In this document: positions 21,481-34,083 of the stretch, piece by piece
Position numbering within the stretch: position 1 is the stretch's first letter
Layout: each line of letters begins with the position of its first letter
NCBI GenBank assembly: GCA_028673005.1
Contig: CM054116.1
Location: 130,053,547 to 130,117,546 of the forward strand
Source of the DNA: Tanypteryx hageni
Lineage: Eukaryota > Arthropoda > Insecta > Odonata > Petaluridae
Length of the DNA: 64,000 nt
Reading direction: 5' to 3'
The notes under the pieces: model-generated
The model's input: only the letters and a program-made list of their open reading frames with translations
What the model was told of the DNA's origin: nothing
The model's database searches: none
Translations under genes and position numbers: made by a program

Positions 21481-24400
21481 TATGTTTCTCTGAAAGCGTT
21501 TTTTTCGAATTACGTCGTCTGCTAATCCCATCACTTTGCATTCCCGGGGCCTTTGTTCTCAAACTCTTTCTCTTTCTCTCTCTTAAAGTTGGCAAAAGAA
21601 TAATCGGAACTATTTTCCATGCAAATTCTCGTTGGACGAAATTTAAGTGAGACATGAACATTATGTCGATACTATTCCACAAAAACATCAACGAAATATC
21701 CTGAACGCGGTCGAAATGGCTGAAGGAATAGGGAGCACAGAAGCAGTTCTGAAAGTTTGTGCTCAGTAAATAATAAAATTAGTTCTCTAAATAAATAGGC
21801 TTAGAAATTTAAAAACAAAATAAGCGCGGAGCTTTTGAAATTCAGATCCTTAGAATGTTATTCGTCATAATAACGGAACGCACAAACCTTTGTTTCATTC
21901 TCTACTGGATATTAGTATGAAATTCTTATGGTGGAGGAAGTGAGATTCATACTGACGCATAAGAGACCAGTCGATAAGGAACAACACGTCGAGAGTTTTG
22001 TCGAATCGCATGGGGGCACTTAAACGACCACGAAAAGGAAACCATCTTGAAATTTATGCATTCAAAGTTTATCGCATTTCCAATTTAACCGTAAAAAAAC
22101 ACTAAAAACTTTCTTTGGGTGATTTACATTAAACGACTTCATTTGCGGATTAAAATTCAATTTTGTTCATTTTTCATTTCTGCTTAGAGTTGTTTCTTTG
22201 AGATGGCACTAAAATGTTTCTCAGTATATTCTTCTCTGATATCCGGTGCCTATGTTATTCAGTTAATTGGGTGCTCGTTCAGGTAATTATAAAAATATAT
22301 ATCGTTCACCAGCAAAGTTATTATATCGAACACAGTGAATAAATCATAAATTACGTCACCTGATAAATTTTTTTAGGTTTTTAAGGAACTATTATGTGTA
22401 TATATAGTTTTAAAATAGCTAAAGCATAATGTCTAAATGTGAATATTTCGATCAATTTTCTTTCTTTTGAATTTGGGCCAACGTTTCTCCCCTCTACACA
22501 AATCCAAAATGATATCGTCCGAGAGTAGGTACTTTTGGTATGTTCCATTCCCAAATTCTGCTTTCCTCCTTGAATTTTCCTCTTCGCATTTTCCTCGCTT
22601 TCCACAAAAGCACTCTTTTCTCTCCGACGCCGCATCCATTTCAATCCCTCAACTGACCAACAACATGAATATCTCTCTATTTCTCTCCTTCTCTCTCTCT
22701 CCCTCTCTCTCTCTCTCCTTCCCTCTCTCCGATATTCACACAAACACAAACGTGATTTGGATACATTCCAGCTTTTCCTCAGAGGGATATCGCTTTCGAA
22801 TATTTAGATAGAACTTGACGTAATTTCCTTTTCTCCAATTTCACTCTTCCGCTCATCCTTTCCATTCCTATTCTCGAATCCACACGATTGCTGCTTTTGA
22901 CGCCGTTCTCATCTTCTTTCATTTCCGCAAATATTGCTCCTTTGTAGTCGATTTCCAATGACTGGTCAACGTTGCGCGCATATTTCATCGATACACAAAT
23001 CATTAAATATCATTTCAAAACTAATAATAATTGCTGCAGTTTTTTCGTTAAATCCCTACGCGAGCCATAAATTGAGATATAATGTATCAAGATTGAATGA
23101 GTATCCGTTGCGAATGTTGTTTGCTACGGTTCGTCCAAAGGCCGAAGAGATACAGACGGCGGAATATTGGTTGCCATGGAGACTTATTCTTAGACGCGAG
23201 ATCGAGTATCTAGGGAAACTCGACAGAATCTCCAGTGCGTGTCGAAGCGCTTAAAAGGAACGGTCCTTCGTCCGTCATCTCTAGCTCCTTCGCCGCCTCT
23301 CCCTTTCTCTTTTTTCCCTCCTCCTTCACATTTCCCCTTCCGTTTTTTGTCCGAGCTGCAGTCTCGACTCACAGTGACAACTTGAACCGTATGTGACAAA
23401 CTTTTCAGAGGATTTATGACGAAATGCTATCGATAAAATTTTAAAAGTACAGTTTAAATATCTAAGGCCGTATTCACTTCATCTTTTATTGAATGCGACG
23501 TTAAACATTCAGAGTTCCTTGACCCCTTCCATCCCTCCAACTCCTGCATCCCATCAAGCAGTTGATAAACTAGGTATATCCAATAACCATACATACCTAT
23601 TATGGCTATTGAAGAAACATAATTGACCAACTGCGGTCAGATGTCTATACTATAATACTTCAATGAATCCCATATGCAGTTAACCGCATCCCTTACAAAT
23701 TCTTCCTTAGCGAGGCCATGAGAATCAACCTTTACTTAGTCCCTCTTTCCCTCTCGCTTTCTCTATCTGTAACTCTTTCCATTTGTCAATAGACTCTTTT
23801 AATCGTTAATGTGCACGCGATCTACGTTCTCCATCCCGCTTTACGTCTCGAGAGATTCCGCCGCGTTCGCGGAAAGAAGAGATTGCTGTGATTTACATTA
23901 AAGGAGACGAGAAGCAAACAGTCGTCATTACGAGAGAAAGATCGGGTGGGCGGTCTTTATTTCAAATGGAAACGGAGCGGAGATGAATCGAGTTTATGAA
24001 GGTGAGGGAAGATCTCGTAATATGAGCACAGAAACAAATGAAACGGGAAATGCGATAACGGACAATGAGGGCATATGATAAAATACATATGAGAGAAAGA
24101 GATTACAATAATATTGTAATGTAATTTAGGGACGTTCCTCTCAAGAGATTAATGAATTGAAATTTAGGGTGTCTCCCCTTGTAGTTCCTTATAATTCAAC
24201 TTCGATCTTATATTACAGCAAATTAAAATCTCTATAAATGCCGAATTTAATGAAGTTCTATCACAGGATTAAGAAGTTGTAGTTTTAAATTTTATTTTCG
24301 GTGATATGGAAGACCTAGTTGAGTGATGTTAACCTAGGATAACCTATTCACTCAGTAAATTTATGTAATATAAAATTTACAGTCTAGATTGATCGTTATG

Positions 24401-25338
24401 GCCCACATATGCCATATTTCTATTCTATTTCAATAAAATCCTATAATGCACTATGTTGAGATGGATGTGCTCCTATGATGCAGATATGTAATGGTTTACG
24501 GCAATTTTATAAAAATTGCTCCATAGCAAAAAATAAGCGCTGCAGGATATTTTATTTTCTTTTGCTCCACAAATTCTAACAAGAAATTATTGTATAAGGG
24601 CATATTTTACGAGTGAAAGCAAACTATAATGTATTTGTGCGATATTAACCGAGCATGACATTTCCATCTTCTTCTTCGTTGAAAATCATAAATAAAGAAT
24701 TCTAATGAAATCTGTCCATCGATGTAGGTTTTCATATATGTGACGAGACAAACGGACACACCAAATACAATAAGCATCTAATAATACATAACTATCATAA
24801 AAGTTATACCATTTAAGAAAAATTGTAAGGGTAAATAAATATGAAATTCAAAAAAAAGCTTTGAATAGGACCAAAAACAACGGGAGGAGATAAGGGTCTA
24901 AATAGGAAATAATCTGTAAGAAAGGATAACTGATATCAAATCGGAGTTGCGTTGGCGCGCAACTCCAATGACGAAAGAAAGGTTCCCTGAAAAGCACTAA
25001 CGAAGGAGAAAGTTGCGGAAAAGGCCAACGGCCCTTCCCAACGATCATCAGAAGAAGGCACGGAAGAAGAGATTAATTGGACCTAAGGAGGGACACGCAG
25101 AAAAATCGAACCTCTGATAAAGGAGACAAGTGAGAGATCCAAGCATAGGGCCGTAGTCTCTGCTTATGCACACCTTTGAGCTCCTGAACAACGTTATTGT
25201 TTTCCGTGTTTTCACTGGTTCACGACGACACAAAGTTTGAGTTTTTAACTCGTAAGATCGAGTTTGGCAGAAAAAATATTGTTTCCTTCTGTATCATTCA
25301 GTAGATAAATAATAAGCTAGTCTTATGGCTAAAAATAA
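21481..25338. other. Long gene-free stretch
   Basis: AT-rich with a CT microsatellite at about 22680-22735 and a C/T patch at 23270-23345. A perfect hairpin lies at 24943-24966. No open frame here resembles a known protein; I looked at the frames at 22934-23254 and 24848-25233 and could not support either. Confidence 0.45.
24943..24966. repeat. Perfect hairpin, 9-bp arms and 6-nt loop
   Basis: GGAGTTGCG (24943-24951) and CGCAACTCC (24958-24966) are exactly complementary around TTGGCG. The hairpin is GC-rich within AT-rich DNA. Function unknown. Confidence 0.8.
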
Positions 25339-25339
25339 A

Positions 25340-25549
25340 TTCCAGAATAAGCACTTAAGCAAAGAAGTTAAGTAGAATTTATCTTAGGTATTTCCAAAAG
25401 CTATGATAAGGTTAGAAAAACTAAATGTGCGTTATGGCTACGAAGCAGCTGTCTTTAGTGGTGATTTCATCGAAAGCAGATTCTGAAATTACATAGCTAT
25501 GGCTATCGGAGGCACCAAAGAGGTATATACTTAAGTGCTTACTCTGGAA
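25340..25549. repeat. Short inverted-repeat unit, possible MITE
   Basis: TTCCAGAATAAGCACTTAAG at 25340-25359 is inverted at 25530-25549 with 19 of 20 positions complementary. The 170-bp interior has no coding sequence. A partly similar sequence (CAGAATAAGTACTTAT and onward) occurs at about 16855, suggesting a dispersed family. No target-site duplication was recognised. Confidence 0.6.
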
Positions 25550-25559
25550 TACTGCATAA

Positions 25560-26260
25560 TGCCAAGGACATATAAACGACCAAAGAAAATTTGCAGATAT
25601 GACAGTTCACAACTGTTTATAATTAATATCAAGCATATATGCACGTTAAAGTTGATTGAAAATGTCCCCCAGACCGGTTAACCGTCCAAAAGTGGATGCG
25701 GATGGTTCCTTGGAATACGATAGCATCCCAACCCGCCGCAACCCAAAAAATTAAACGCTCTTCCGTATTAGTTTCCTTCCGTTCAACCGTTGTTTATAAT
25801 GTATGAAACAGACAGGAGAAAAAATTAAAGCGATTCAGAGAAAAAATTCGAGCCTCTTCGGGTGACTTTAGAGGTATATTCCTCCCTTTAATTTCTTTTG
25901 ACTCCTTATATTATTTCCACATTTTCACTGAATATAATGGCGAAATCTGCGGAAATTAAATGTCTCAAGAACAATTTCACTAAAAAGTACAGTTCCCTGA
26001 AACACGTTCTCCGAGTGAGGTGTTTAATGGATGATTATAATCCACAAAGCGTTATGACTATCCCTCATCGACATTGCGGAAATATTCGCGCCCTTGTCTT
26101 TAGCATGCGTGGATATTGATTTTCTTTCAGACGTAAATCCTAAATACCCACAGTGAACGTATTCCGTGATATTTCGGTTATATGTGCGTTCCTTCCAAAA
26201 CCAATACGCCTTTCGCATTCCTACGCATTTCCTCCGCCGCCGCCAACTTTGTCTGATCGT
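25560..26260. other. Intergenic DNA with no recognised feature
   Basis: Only short non-coding-like open frames are present. Confidence 0.45.
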
Positions 26261-26435
26261 CCATCTACCCCCCCCTCTCTCTCTTTCTTTCTCTCTCTCG
26301 CTCTCCCTCGCTCTACATCACACACTCTCTCCTTTGCTCTCCCACGATCTCTCTTTCTCTCGTTCTCTCCTTTTTCCTCTTTTCCCGCTTTATTTCGTCC
26401 TCTTTCTCTCTGTCTTCCCTCGATTGCCTTGAACG
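26261..26435. repeat. Polypyrimidine tract
   Basis: Dense CTCTCTTTCT/CTCTCG reiterations on the plus strand. Predicted Ser/Leu-rich frames here are shadows of the repeat. Confidence 0.85.
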
Positions 26436-27140
26436 CAGGACGACGTCGTTTCCAACACATGCCACCTAAGGGCAGTATGTTAGACTTATCTTTGCATGCA
26501 CATTCGAATTTGCTACGAATTCATTTTCTAGAAAATATGGGATTAATAGAAAGACGAATATTAGAGCAAGTGTGACTCTTACTGAGAGCAGATTACATAA
26601 ATTATAATCGGATCGAAAATATTATTTTGATTTTTATTTACTTATCGCTTCTAGACCTATACTCTCTTTGCTTCGTTCCCAAGGGTTAATGTTTATATTC
26701 CTGCCCGCAAATTGCGATGATAACGAATCATAGCCATTTTCGCGATACGATTCTCTCATTTAGAGTGGCAAACAGTCAGAGTAATTGAAAAACCGTCCCT
26801 CTCGCCTCTCCTCCCTCCTCGGCCAACCATAATATTCTCGCACCATCCGCCTTCGCGCTCTGCGATTCGAGCGCTCGCTAGGGAACCGAGACGCGCATGC
26901 AAGTGCTTGCACAACAGGCGCACACACACATTCACACACACACACCTCGAGTTCAACCCGAATTAAGTAAGTCCGGGGGAGAGAGGGAGTTTACATAAGG
27001 GAGCGAACATGCCCGCAAGGCGTTCCGTTAACTTCTGTCCACTCTCTCTACACAAACACCTCGAGTGAGAGAGAGTGTGTGTGTGTGTGAGGCGCCATGG
27101 GATTTCGCGGAGATGACAGCAAAAGCGCCGGAAGAAGACA
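26436..27140. other. Mixed DNA with CA/GT microsatellites
   Basis: (CA)n at about 26920-26945 and (GT)n at about 27075-27090. CACTCTCTCT and AGAGAGAGTG form a hairpin at about 27038-27077. No gene supported. Confidence 0.5.
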
Positions 27141-27144
27141 CAAG

Positions 27145-27560
27145 GAGGAAGTGAGAAGGAAGGGAAGGTAGAGGGGGAGGTAGAGGTAGAAATAGAGGAG
27201 TACGGGGTGGAAGAGAGATAAGAGGGAAGAAAAGGAGGAAGTGAGAAGTAAGGGGAGATTGAGAAGGTAGGGGTTGGAAGGGAGATAGAGAGGGAACGAA
27301 AGGAGAAAGTGAGATGGAAGGGGAGTTAGAGAAGGAGATACAATGGAAGTTAGAGGGAGAGTGTGGAAGGGAGATAGAGAGGGAATACAAGGAGGGAGTG
27401 AGAAGGAATGGGAGGTAGAAGGGGAGATAGAGAGGGAGGTAGAAGGAGAGGGAGAGGTAGAGTGGGAGGTAGAGGTAGAGGGGCGGTAGAGGAGGGAAGG
27501 GAGATGGATGAGGCGGAGGTAGGATATGGAAGGGAAGATGAGAAGAGTGGGAGCGAGAGG
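27145..27560. repeat. Polypurine minisatellite-like block
   Basis: The plus strand is almost only A and G, with irregular reiterations of GGAAGGGGAG, GAGGTAGAGG and GGAGATAGAGAGGGA. The orientation is opposite to most tracts in this window, which are pyrimidine on the plus strand. Confidence 0.85.
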
Positions 27561-28395
27561 GCGTTCGCCATTCTGCAGAAGGAAGGGAAAACTACGGCGA
27601 GAGGAGCAAATGGAAGGGAGCCATTGGAAAGATTAAAACTCCGAGCGAAAAAAGCAATTGTTCTGATGTTTTTTCTAGGACATTTGCCTATGATTGTAGT
27701 TTCTAATTAAAGAGGAAGACGATGAGAAAAAATCAACCTTCTATTATTCTCGAGCGATTCTAAATATCCAAATAATAAAGAATGAGAAAATGTGTAATTG
27801 TAACCAAAAATAATTGGACGTTCATAGAGAGCGACGCTCACAAAAACCAATTGCGGCATTGGAAAAAGAAGCATTAAAATCAGATGACTGTGAAAAATAG
27901 CAAACATTCATATATCTTTAGAAAGGAGCATTTCGATAACTTTAACTATCCTTTACATGTCAAAAATAAATTTTTCTAGGTGACACTTCATCAATGTACA
28001 GCTTAAAGACAATAGACGTGGGGTATTAAAATCATATTTATAAGTACCGAAGGAGGTTTTTAAAATTTAACTAATTTGCTATAAAAGTAAGTGAGAAGGA
28101 AATAACTCCGATCAGTTTCAAAAGGAACACAATTTCTTCCCTAAAATCACCTTCTAAGTGAATTGTAGGAAAAGGTCAAAAGAGACTTACTGACCATATT
28201 AAGACATAAATTAATACTTATTACATTTTAATTATCCTGGCATTGCTTTCTTTTTTAGTGAAAAAATTTATTTTGTACATATTGGATGATCCAGATGACA
28301 TCCTTGCCAATACGAACGATTTTTGATCCAAGTTTCTGAAGTCGTCAGGAAATTTCTGTAGTTACAAAGTTGTTTCGAAACTTATGCATCGTCAT
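27561..28395. other. AT-rich DNA with no recognised feature
   Basis: No coding sequence or element end was found. Confidence 0.45.
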
Positions 28396-29540
28396 TTGCC
28401 CATCATACGGTGACTAGGAGAACCACTCGCACATAATGCAAGTTTCCCTGACAATACCTGCAAACTTCGCTGGGAAAAAATGTAAGCGTCCCATTCGGGA
28501 GGTATTCCGATCGGAACACACCTTGCCTCTCGCTTTGCCCAACGCGGCCGCACGCGGGTGCAACCGATGCGCCTCAAACAGCGGCGCCCAATCTCATCGA
28601 ACCGCACCTCCCCCCTCCCGATCCCCGCAAAACCGCCGCCCCCTTCCAGGCCCCTCACGCGGCGCCTTCTGCGACCGCCCGCAAACGCCGCCGCACCCCA
28701 TCCCCTCCCGCCTCTACGCCTCGCACTTCGGTGACTACACACTTCCTCCTGTACCGTGCAATCTCTCCTCCCCCTTCCCACCTTTCTCACGACCCATTAA
28801 TAATTGTTGCTCCCTGGGGGCGCGTGTTGGCGCCGAGTTCGAGGTCGGACAGAAGGGGAGAGAGGTGTGTGTGTGGGGGAGAGGACACACACACGCCGCC
28901 GTTGTCCGTGGCGCCCTCCCACGACGCCTTGCCCCATTGTGCAGCCGCATGGAGAGCAACGTCGATTCCGCGACAAATAATGTGCGTTTTTTCCCCGGCG
29001 CTTAACCGCCGAGGTCGGAATGCGCCGCCTTCGCCCGACCCCAATATATATAGCGCCCCCTCCCTCTTCCGCTTCGCACAATATAGCGCTCTCCTCCCTC
29101 TTCCACCTCGCCCTTTCCCTTCCTCCATGTATCCTACCCCTTTTCTCGGCCACGGAAGGAGGGGCAAGGGGATGAGCGGTGTTTTTCCTGTACGTGTGTG
29201 TGTGTGCGCGCGGAGGGGCTAGAGAGGGGGCAGGGGCGGATAGGCGTCTGCCCCGAAGGGCGACACTTTTTGCTTCTGCGGCCGCATAGGAGGCGCGCTG
29301 TGTCGCCGGCAATGACCGCGGCCTAGCATTTATCTCGCTGCGGGGGAAACCATGCTTAGCAGTCGAGGCGTTAAATGGCCGATTCTCCCGCTATGTGCCC
29401 ACGCCGCCGAGAGGTGATTCCGGAGTATTTAGGTCGGAAGAGCAGCCGATGCAGCGAATCGTCCGTTTCGGGGGGGGGGGGGGGGCGGTGGAGGGGGTCC
29501 AAGCGGCGTGGACTTCTAAAAACACGCCAAAGACAGGCGA
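28396..29540. other. CpG-rich island with TATA-like motif
   Basis: Among the highest CpG densities of the window. A TATATATA motif lies at about 29045-29052 directly before GCGCCCCC. A 10-bp-arm hairpin sits at 28865-28894 and a run of about 17 G near 29470-29486. Long frames are open on both strands at once, which is a compositional effect rather than proof of coding. A host promoter is a reasonable guess. Confidence 0.35.
28865..28894. repeat. GT/AC hairpin with 10-bp arms
   Basis: GTGTGTGTGT (28865-28874) and ACACACACAC (28885-28894) face each other around a purine-only loop GGGGGAGAGG. It may be chance pairing of two microsatellite runs. Confidence 0.7.
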
Positions 29541-30217
29541 TTGCTAATTTTTTTTACCAATCATGTGCGATATTATAGCTAGGTGTTAGCACTACATAGG
29601 GAGGACGAGCTTAAGAATGGGAACCGAGTAAATATTTGCGTGATGAATTCGATAAAAAGAAATCCTATCAAATGGAATACATATATATAGCCTCGCGATT
29701 TTAGCATTCCGATAAGTAATTATGATGTTAACGAAAAAATATACTGTATTTCACTTTGAGTAAATTTAATGAAATCCTAGGCAAAGAATATTTTTTGGAA
29801 TTTCATCATAAACAAAGAAAAAAACTGTGAAAGCCAAGTGAACCAAATAATTAAGTGGAAACGCCTTCGTTTATTTTTGAAGCAATTTGACGATTAGGGG
29901 TGAAACATTGTTTTGTCAGTGGGGTTTCTATCTGAGAAATATTTTTATACGTTTTGTGGGAGCATCCACTTTTTCATGAAGAAAAACTGTCACTTCCATC
30001 CATGCGATGAGTAAAACTTGATTTTTACATCCTTTTTCTGTGAACCGTTTCTTTTTAATATTGTATGAATATTATTCAAACTCGTGAGATTTTAAAAGCA
30101 AATTATTCCACACATTCTTTATTAGCAAATTGCATCTCAGAACAAATACGAACAAAATATAAAGGAATGCTTATTAAGATGACGTAAATGTATCCTACAA
30201 CAGACTTCACACATTTA
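29541..30217. other. AT-rich DNA with no recognised feature
   Basis: Nothing could be supported up to the left end of the hAT element. Confidence 0.45.
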
Positions 30218-32203
30218 TAGGGCTACCATATATGCCCGGACCAAAACCGGGACACAACGATTTATGAAAAAGAAAAACCGGGACAAATCCGGGACATAAT
30301 CTAACATAACCGGGACAAAATCCGGGACGACTAGTCTTTGGGATGCTATTGTTTAAGAATATGCTATTTACATTCTTTTACATTTTGTATATTTTCAAAC
30401 AACCAAAACTGAGAGATCAGGGAAAGGGTCGTCAAAAAATATCTAAAACTAAAAGAAGAAACAAAAATATTTTTAGTGTTTGAAAATTAAAAATTTAATA
30501 CAATATAATTGCAATACAAAACTTTTACTGTTTATTAAACCAATCACACTTTTCACTAGACATAACTTTATCCAAATTTTTTTTATCATTTTTAATTTTC
30601 GTATAAAACTCTTCACATGTCAAGTCAATGTTGATTTTACAGATTATTATTGCTCGTGCTGTACCTTCATTCAAGCAACTTCGGTCTAGGGACCACACAT
30701 TATTCATAATGGAGAAAAGTCGCTCTACTGGAGCTGATGTTCCGGATAAACAGAATAACAGAACTCAATTACTTTTGTTAGATTGATAATTGATATGTCC
30801 TGTTCCAGAAAATATTTAAAGAGTTCAATCCATCTATCTTCAAATTTTGTACTTTTCTCATTCCATTTTCTCTTTCTGTCATTTTGAAACATAAATTGCT
30901 TTGCTAAACTTACTTCATCAAAAAGATTGTCCTCATCAATTAAGAGCTTTCCATATCTTTCATTGATATTTTGCGCTGTTTTCAATCTGGTCCTAATTGA
31001 ATGCAATATTTACCAAACTAAATAATTCTAATTCTTCAAAACTGTTTCCCCACAGCGATAGGTATAACAAGCATTTAACATCAAATGAATCAAATTCTTT
31101 GATTACCTTTTTATAAATCGTATTCTCAGATTCGTCCAACTTCCTTAGTAACATTTCTGTCCCCTGTTGAATGAAACAATTATCCTTGTGTTCCTGCAAA
31201 TTCGTTTTTAGATTTCGTAGTTCACAAGCTACGCTTGTTGCACTAGCGTTTGTTTTTTCTATATTCAGTATTGTTTTATTAAATAAAATTAGTTGTCCAG
31301 CAACAAATCGCAAATACACTTCTTTACATGGGCCTTTAAAAAAACATTTTATTATTTGCGGGCAATGTTCTAAATAGTTTTTTAGACCTTCAAACATATC
31401 AATAAGTCATTCTAAAGTCAATAAAAAGGAAAGATATTTTGTGTTGCCATGTTTTAAGATCTTTTTGTACTCAATTTCCGCGAATTCGCAAAATTTCTTC
31501 AGTTGATTGACACGAACAGTGTGTATGTCTAAATATTTATAAACTTTTACTGCAAGGGCTTCTATATCAATCGAAAGAACATCGACTGCATGTTGTATGC
31601 AGTTGTGTACAATGTGTGCCGCACAGCCAATTCCAATGACATTTCTACCAATTTCGCTTTTCAATCGATAATAAACGTTGTTTTCGTCCTTTTAAAGTCA
31701 AGCCCTTTTGCCTTTGCACCGGTCCGAGAAAGAAAATAGCGCACAATCACAGGAACGATTTTTATGTCCCCTCTGCTAGAAGCGTCAATTGTAACACAAA
31801 GTTGAACTTATCTAACTCTTCATGTAACTCTTCAAAACACAATAGTGTGATTACATTCACAACTATAGATTCACATTTTGTTCGAGCAAGACCAAACTTA
31901 GGTTCGAAAAAATTTGAAATCAATTTGCTAGGACAATCAAAGGTTTTGAAACTTAACTCAAGAATGGCAGTATGATATGCAAAAGTGGCTTCTTTTGCAT
32001 TGCATTTTACAATAGAACATACCCTTAAAATCGGGAAAATACGGTGATTATTTGACACTTGAAACCACTTTATTTACTCAGAAACGATTATTTTATCATT
32101 ACCCATTTATTTTCCGGGACAGAACAACAAACCGGTCGGGACGCCTGGACAAGATCTCGAAACCGGGGCAATCCCTGTCAAACCAGGAAGTATGGTTAGC
32201 CTA
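30218..32203 (-). mobile_element. hAT DNA transposon, nearly complete
   Basis: A hAT-superfamily element of about 1986 bp. The two ends are imperfect inverted copies: TAGGGCTACCATATATGCCC on the left and TAGGCTAACCATACTTCC read from the right end. Five CCGGGAC words cluster inside the left end (30247-30328) and one exact plus two altered copies (CGGTCGGGAC, ACCGGGGC) inside the right end (32113-32170); these look like transposase-binding repeats. An 8-bp target duplication was not recognised, probably eroded. The transposase lies on the minus strand. Confidence 0.82.
30525..32070 (-). pseudogene. hAT transposase relic
   Basis: From the N-terminal side: KCNAKEATFAYHTAILELSF then FDCPSKLISNFFEPKFGLAR (about 31880-32000); GDIKIVPVIVRYF (about 31735-31775); VIGIGCAAHIVHNCIQHAVD with TVRVNQLKKFCEF (about 31480-31650); a long helical insertion region from about 31390 down to 31000; NLFDEVSLAKQF and ERW-like DRWIELFKYF (about 30790-30930); and in a shifted frame SGTSAPVERLFSIMNNVW (about 30695-30750), the hallmark hAT C-terminal dimerisation block, followed by DLTCEEFYTKI. 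Frame changes near 31000, 31390, 31680 and 30750 disable it. The N-terminal BED zinc finger is not visible, so the copy is internally short or eroded there. Confidence 0.88.
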
Positions 32204-33715
32204 TTGAAAAATGAACTAAAGATCGCAAATTTGTATTTGCTAGCAATATAAAAAGCGGGATATTTTGCAGCTTATAACTGCCTAATGAAAACTGTTGCTG
32301 TAAGGACATAGTCTTATCGAGATTGAAAGAAATGTGCTGCACAATATCTATCTTATATTTTACGGAGATGTTTTTATTTACGTGTAATTGAAGTGATTAA
32401 TAAAAGAATTTTAAGGCTCGAAGAAATTTGCGTCACAGTTTGCTCCTCAAATAAATGGCGCAATGCTTAAAAGAGGTTTTATTGGAATATTTTCATTATA
32501 ACTGCAGGTTGGTATAGCTGGTTGAGAAGCGAGATCATTCAGAATAGAAAAAAGATATTCGTGGGAATTCTCTCACATCTCTCCTCAGACCAACTTTATA
32601 TTTATTCCTTGGCAATGAAAAAAGGCCTAAGTTATATTAGGGATAATATTCTAAAAGGAGAGCATTGAATTCAATGAAATTCGATAAATAATGAGTGAAA
32701 TACACAAATGAAAAGACTGATATTATGTTCAATACGGTTGCGTAATGATAGTGGAGAAGAGTATTCATTGAAATGCCGAATAAATTTATTATAGCTTTAA
32801 TTGAGACTTCTATAATTCTATTTCATTGGTAATTTTTCATAAGACGGTAAAGTGAAATGAATGGTCTTTGATCCTTTTTCTCTCTCTTATCTTCCTAACG
32901 TATAAAATGTCATCACAAATTCAGTCGAAGATTTTGGTGTTTCATAATACGGAAGAGCAAATCAGCTCTCAGAGAACAGATTTCCCAGGAAATTTTTAAT
33001 TCATTCTAACATTAAAAACTGTATCATGGTTCATGAATGTCCTTTACAGATTTCTTGAAGACAGAATCACAGTCTGAAATTCCAAAGGGAAGATTTAAGA
33101 GCCATTAACTTGATTTCCACTTAAGAACCAAATCGAACGCCGAATGCGAGGAAAGCTTAAATTCCCCATAAAAATATACGCCATCTCTTTTGCGGTTTTT
33201 TCATAAATCGCGGTTGACTTAGTTTTCGGTGCAGTGGTGCGTTTGAGAAGGGCTCTTTTTTTATTTCCATAAAGAGAACAACTGGCTTGGATTGGATGGA
33301 ATTAGTGAGGATTTGTCCCTCCGCGCTTTCATAGGATTTCGCATCGTAACGAATTTTAAAACGAGGGGATTTAAGGAAAAATTTTCACCGGCAAACTTTC
33401 AGTTTCAAACCTTTAAGAAAGCGAGATGATATAAAAAACACGATATGGTTAAACGAAAAGAAAACCCTTTAAACGTTTTGTTGTGCGAATAAAGAGTACG
33501 CAAATAACTTTCATTTTAGATGTTATACGCATCTCTTAATTTCGAAAATTTGTCGCTCAATTTTGGCAGTTTGCGATGCTTCATAGGTACGTTTGGTCAA
33601 CGTGGAGTTTACTGTAATCTCTCAGCTCAGTCAATTTCCTATCCACGTGATTTTTAAATGGTGGATTTTTGTTGGATTTAATCGAATGAATACGAATAAT
33701 AAGGTATTTTTTAAT
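32204..33715. other. AT-rich DNA with no recognised feature
   Basis: A phrase at about 32510-32530 (GGTATAGCTGGTTGAGAAGC) is loosely tRNA A-box-like, without a B box. Nothing else is seen. Confidence 0.4.
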
Positions 33716-33723
33716 TTTTTAAG

Positions 33724-34083
33724 CTAACATTCACAAGTGTAAACATGCATCGCATTTGAAAAGCATAAACTGAAACTTCTAACGCATTCACCGAAGAAAA
33801 TGCTGGCCTTATTGTTGAAGAGTTCATATCTTTCACCATTATCATCACTAGATCGCGCAAATTCAGCGGAAGGGACGTTCGTTAAGTCGTTGGCCCCCTT
33901 GGTGCTCTTCGTTAAGAGCAGGCTAATGCCGGCACCTTCCTTGTGATCGTGTTCGGTGTGGAAGGAGTTACGGCTATAATAATCCAAGAGGTTGATTAGC
34001 CAGAAATACACACACACACACATTATCATCACTCTCATTGCGATGGACCACCGAAAATAAAACTTTATATTTAAAACTTGCAC
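33724..34083 (-). CDS. Candidate small secreted protein or exon, unrecognised
   Basis: A 119-codon frame on the minus strand. An internal Met (about 34038) begins MRVMIMCVCVYFWLINLLDY, which could act as a signal peptide, followed by a polar region (HTEHDHKEGAG, DLTNVPSAEFARSSDDNGER) and a C-terminal part with four Cys. Codon use in the middle third (GCC GGC ATT AGC CTG CTC, ACG AAG AGC ACC AAG) looks more coding-like than other unassigned frames here, and TTCTTCGGTGAATG at about 33790-33803 could be a splice donor. I recognise no family. It may equally be a chance frame; confidence is low. Confidence 0.2.
   Translation of the reverse strand: MQVLNIKFYFRWSIAMRVMIMCVCVYFWLINLLDYYSRNSFHTEHDHKEGAGISLLLTKSTKGANDLTNVPSAEFARSSDDNGERYELFNNKASIFFGECVRSFSLCFSNAMHVYTCEC

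Noticed and set aside
21416..23399. Several 60-120-codon frames on both strands
   Set aside because: Mutually overlapping, partly over simple repeats, and without any recognisable motif.
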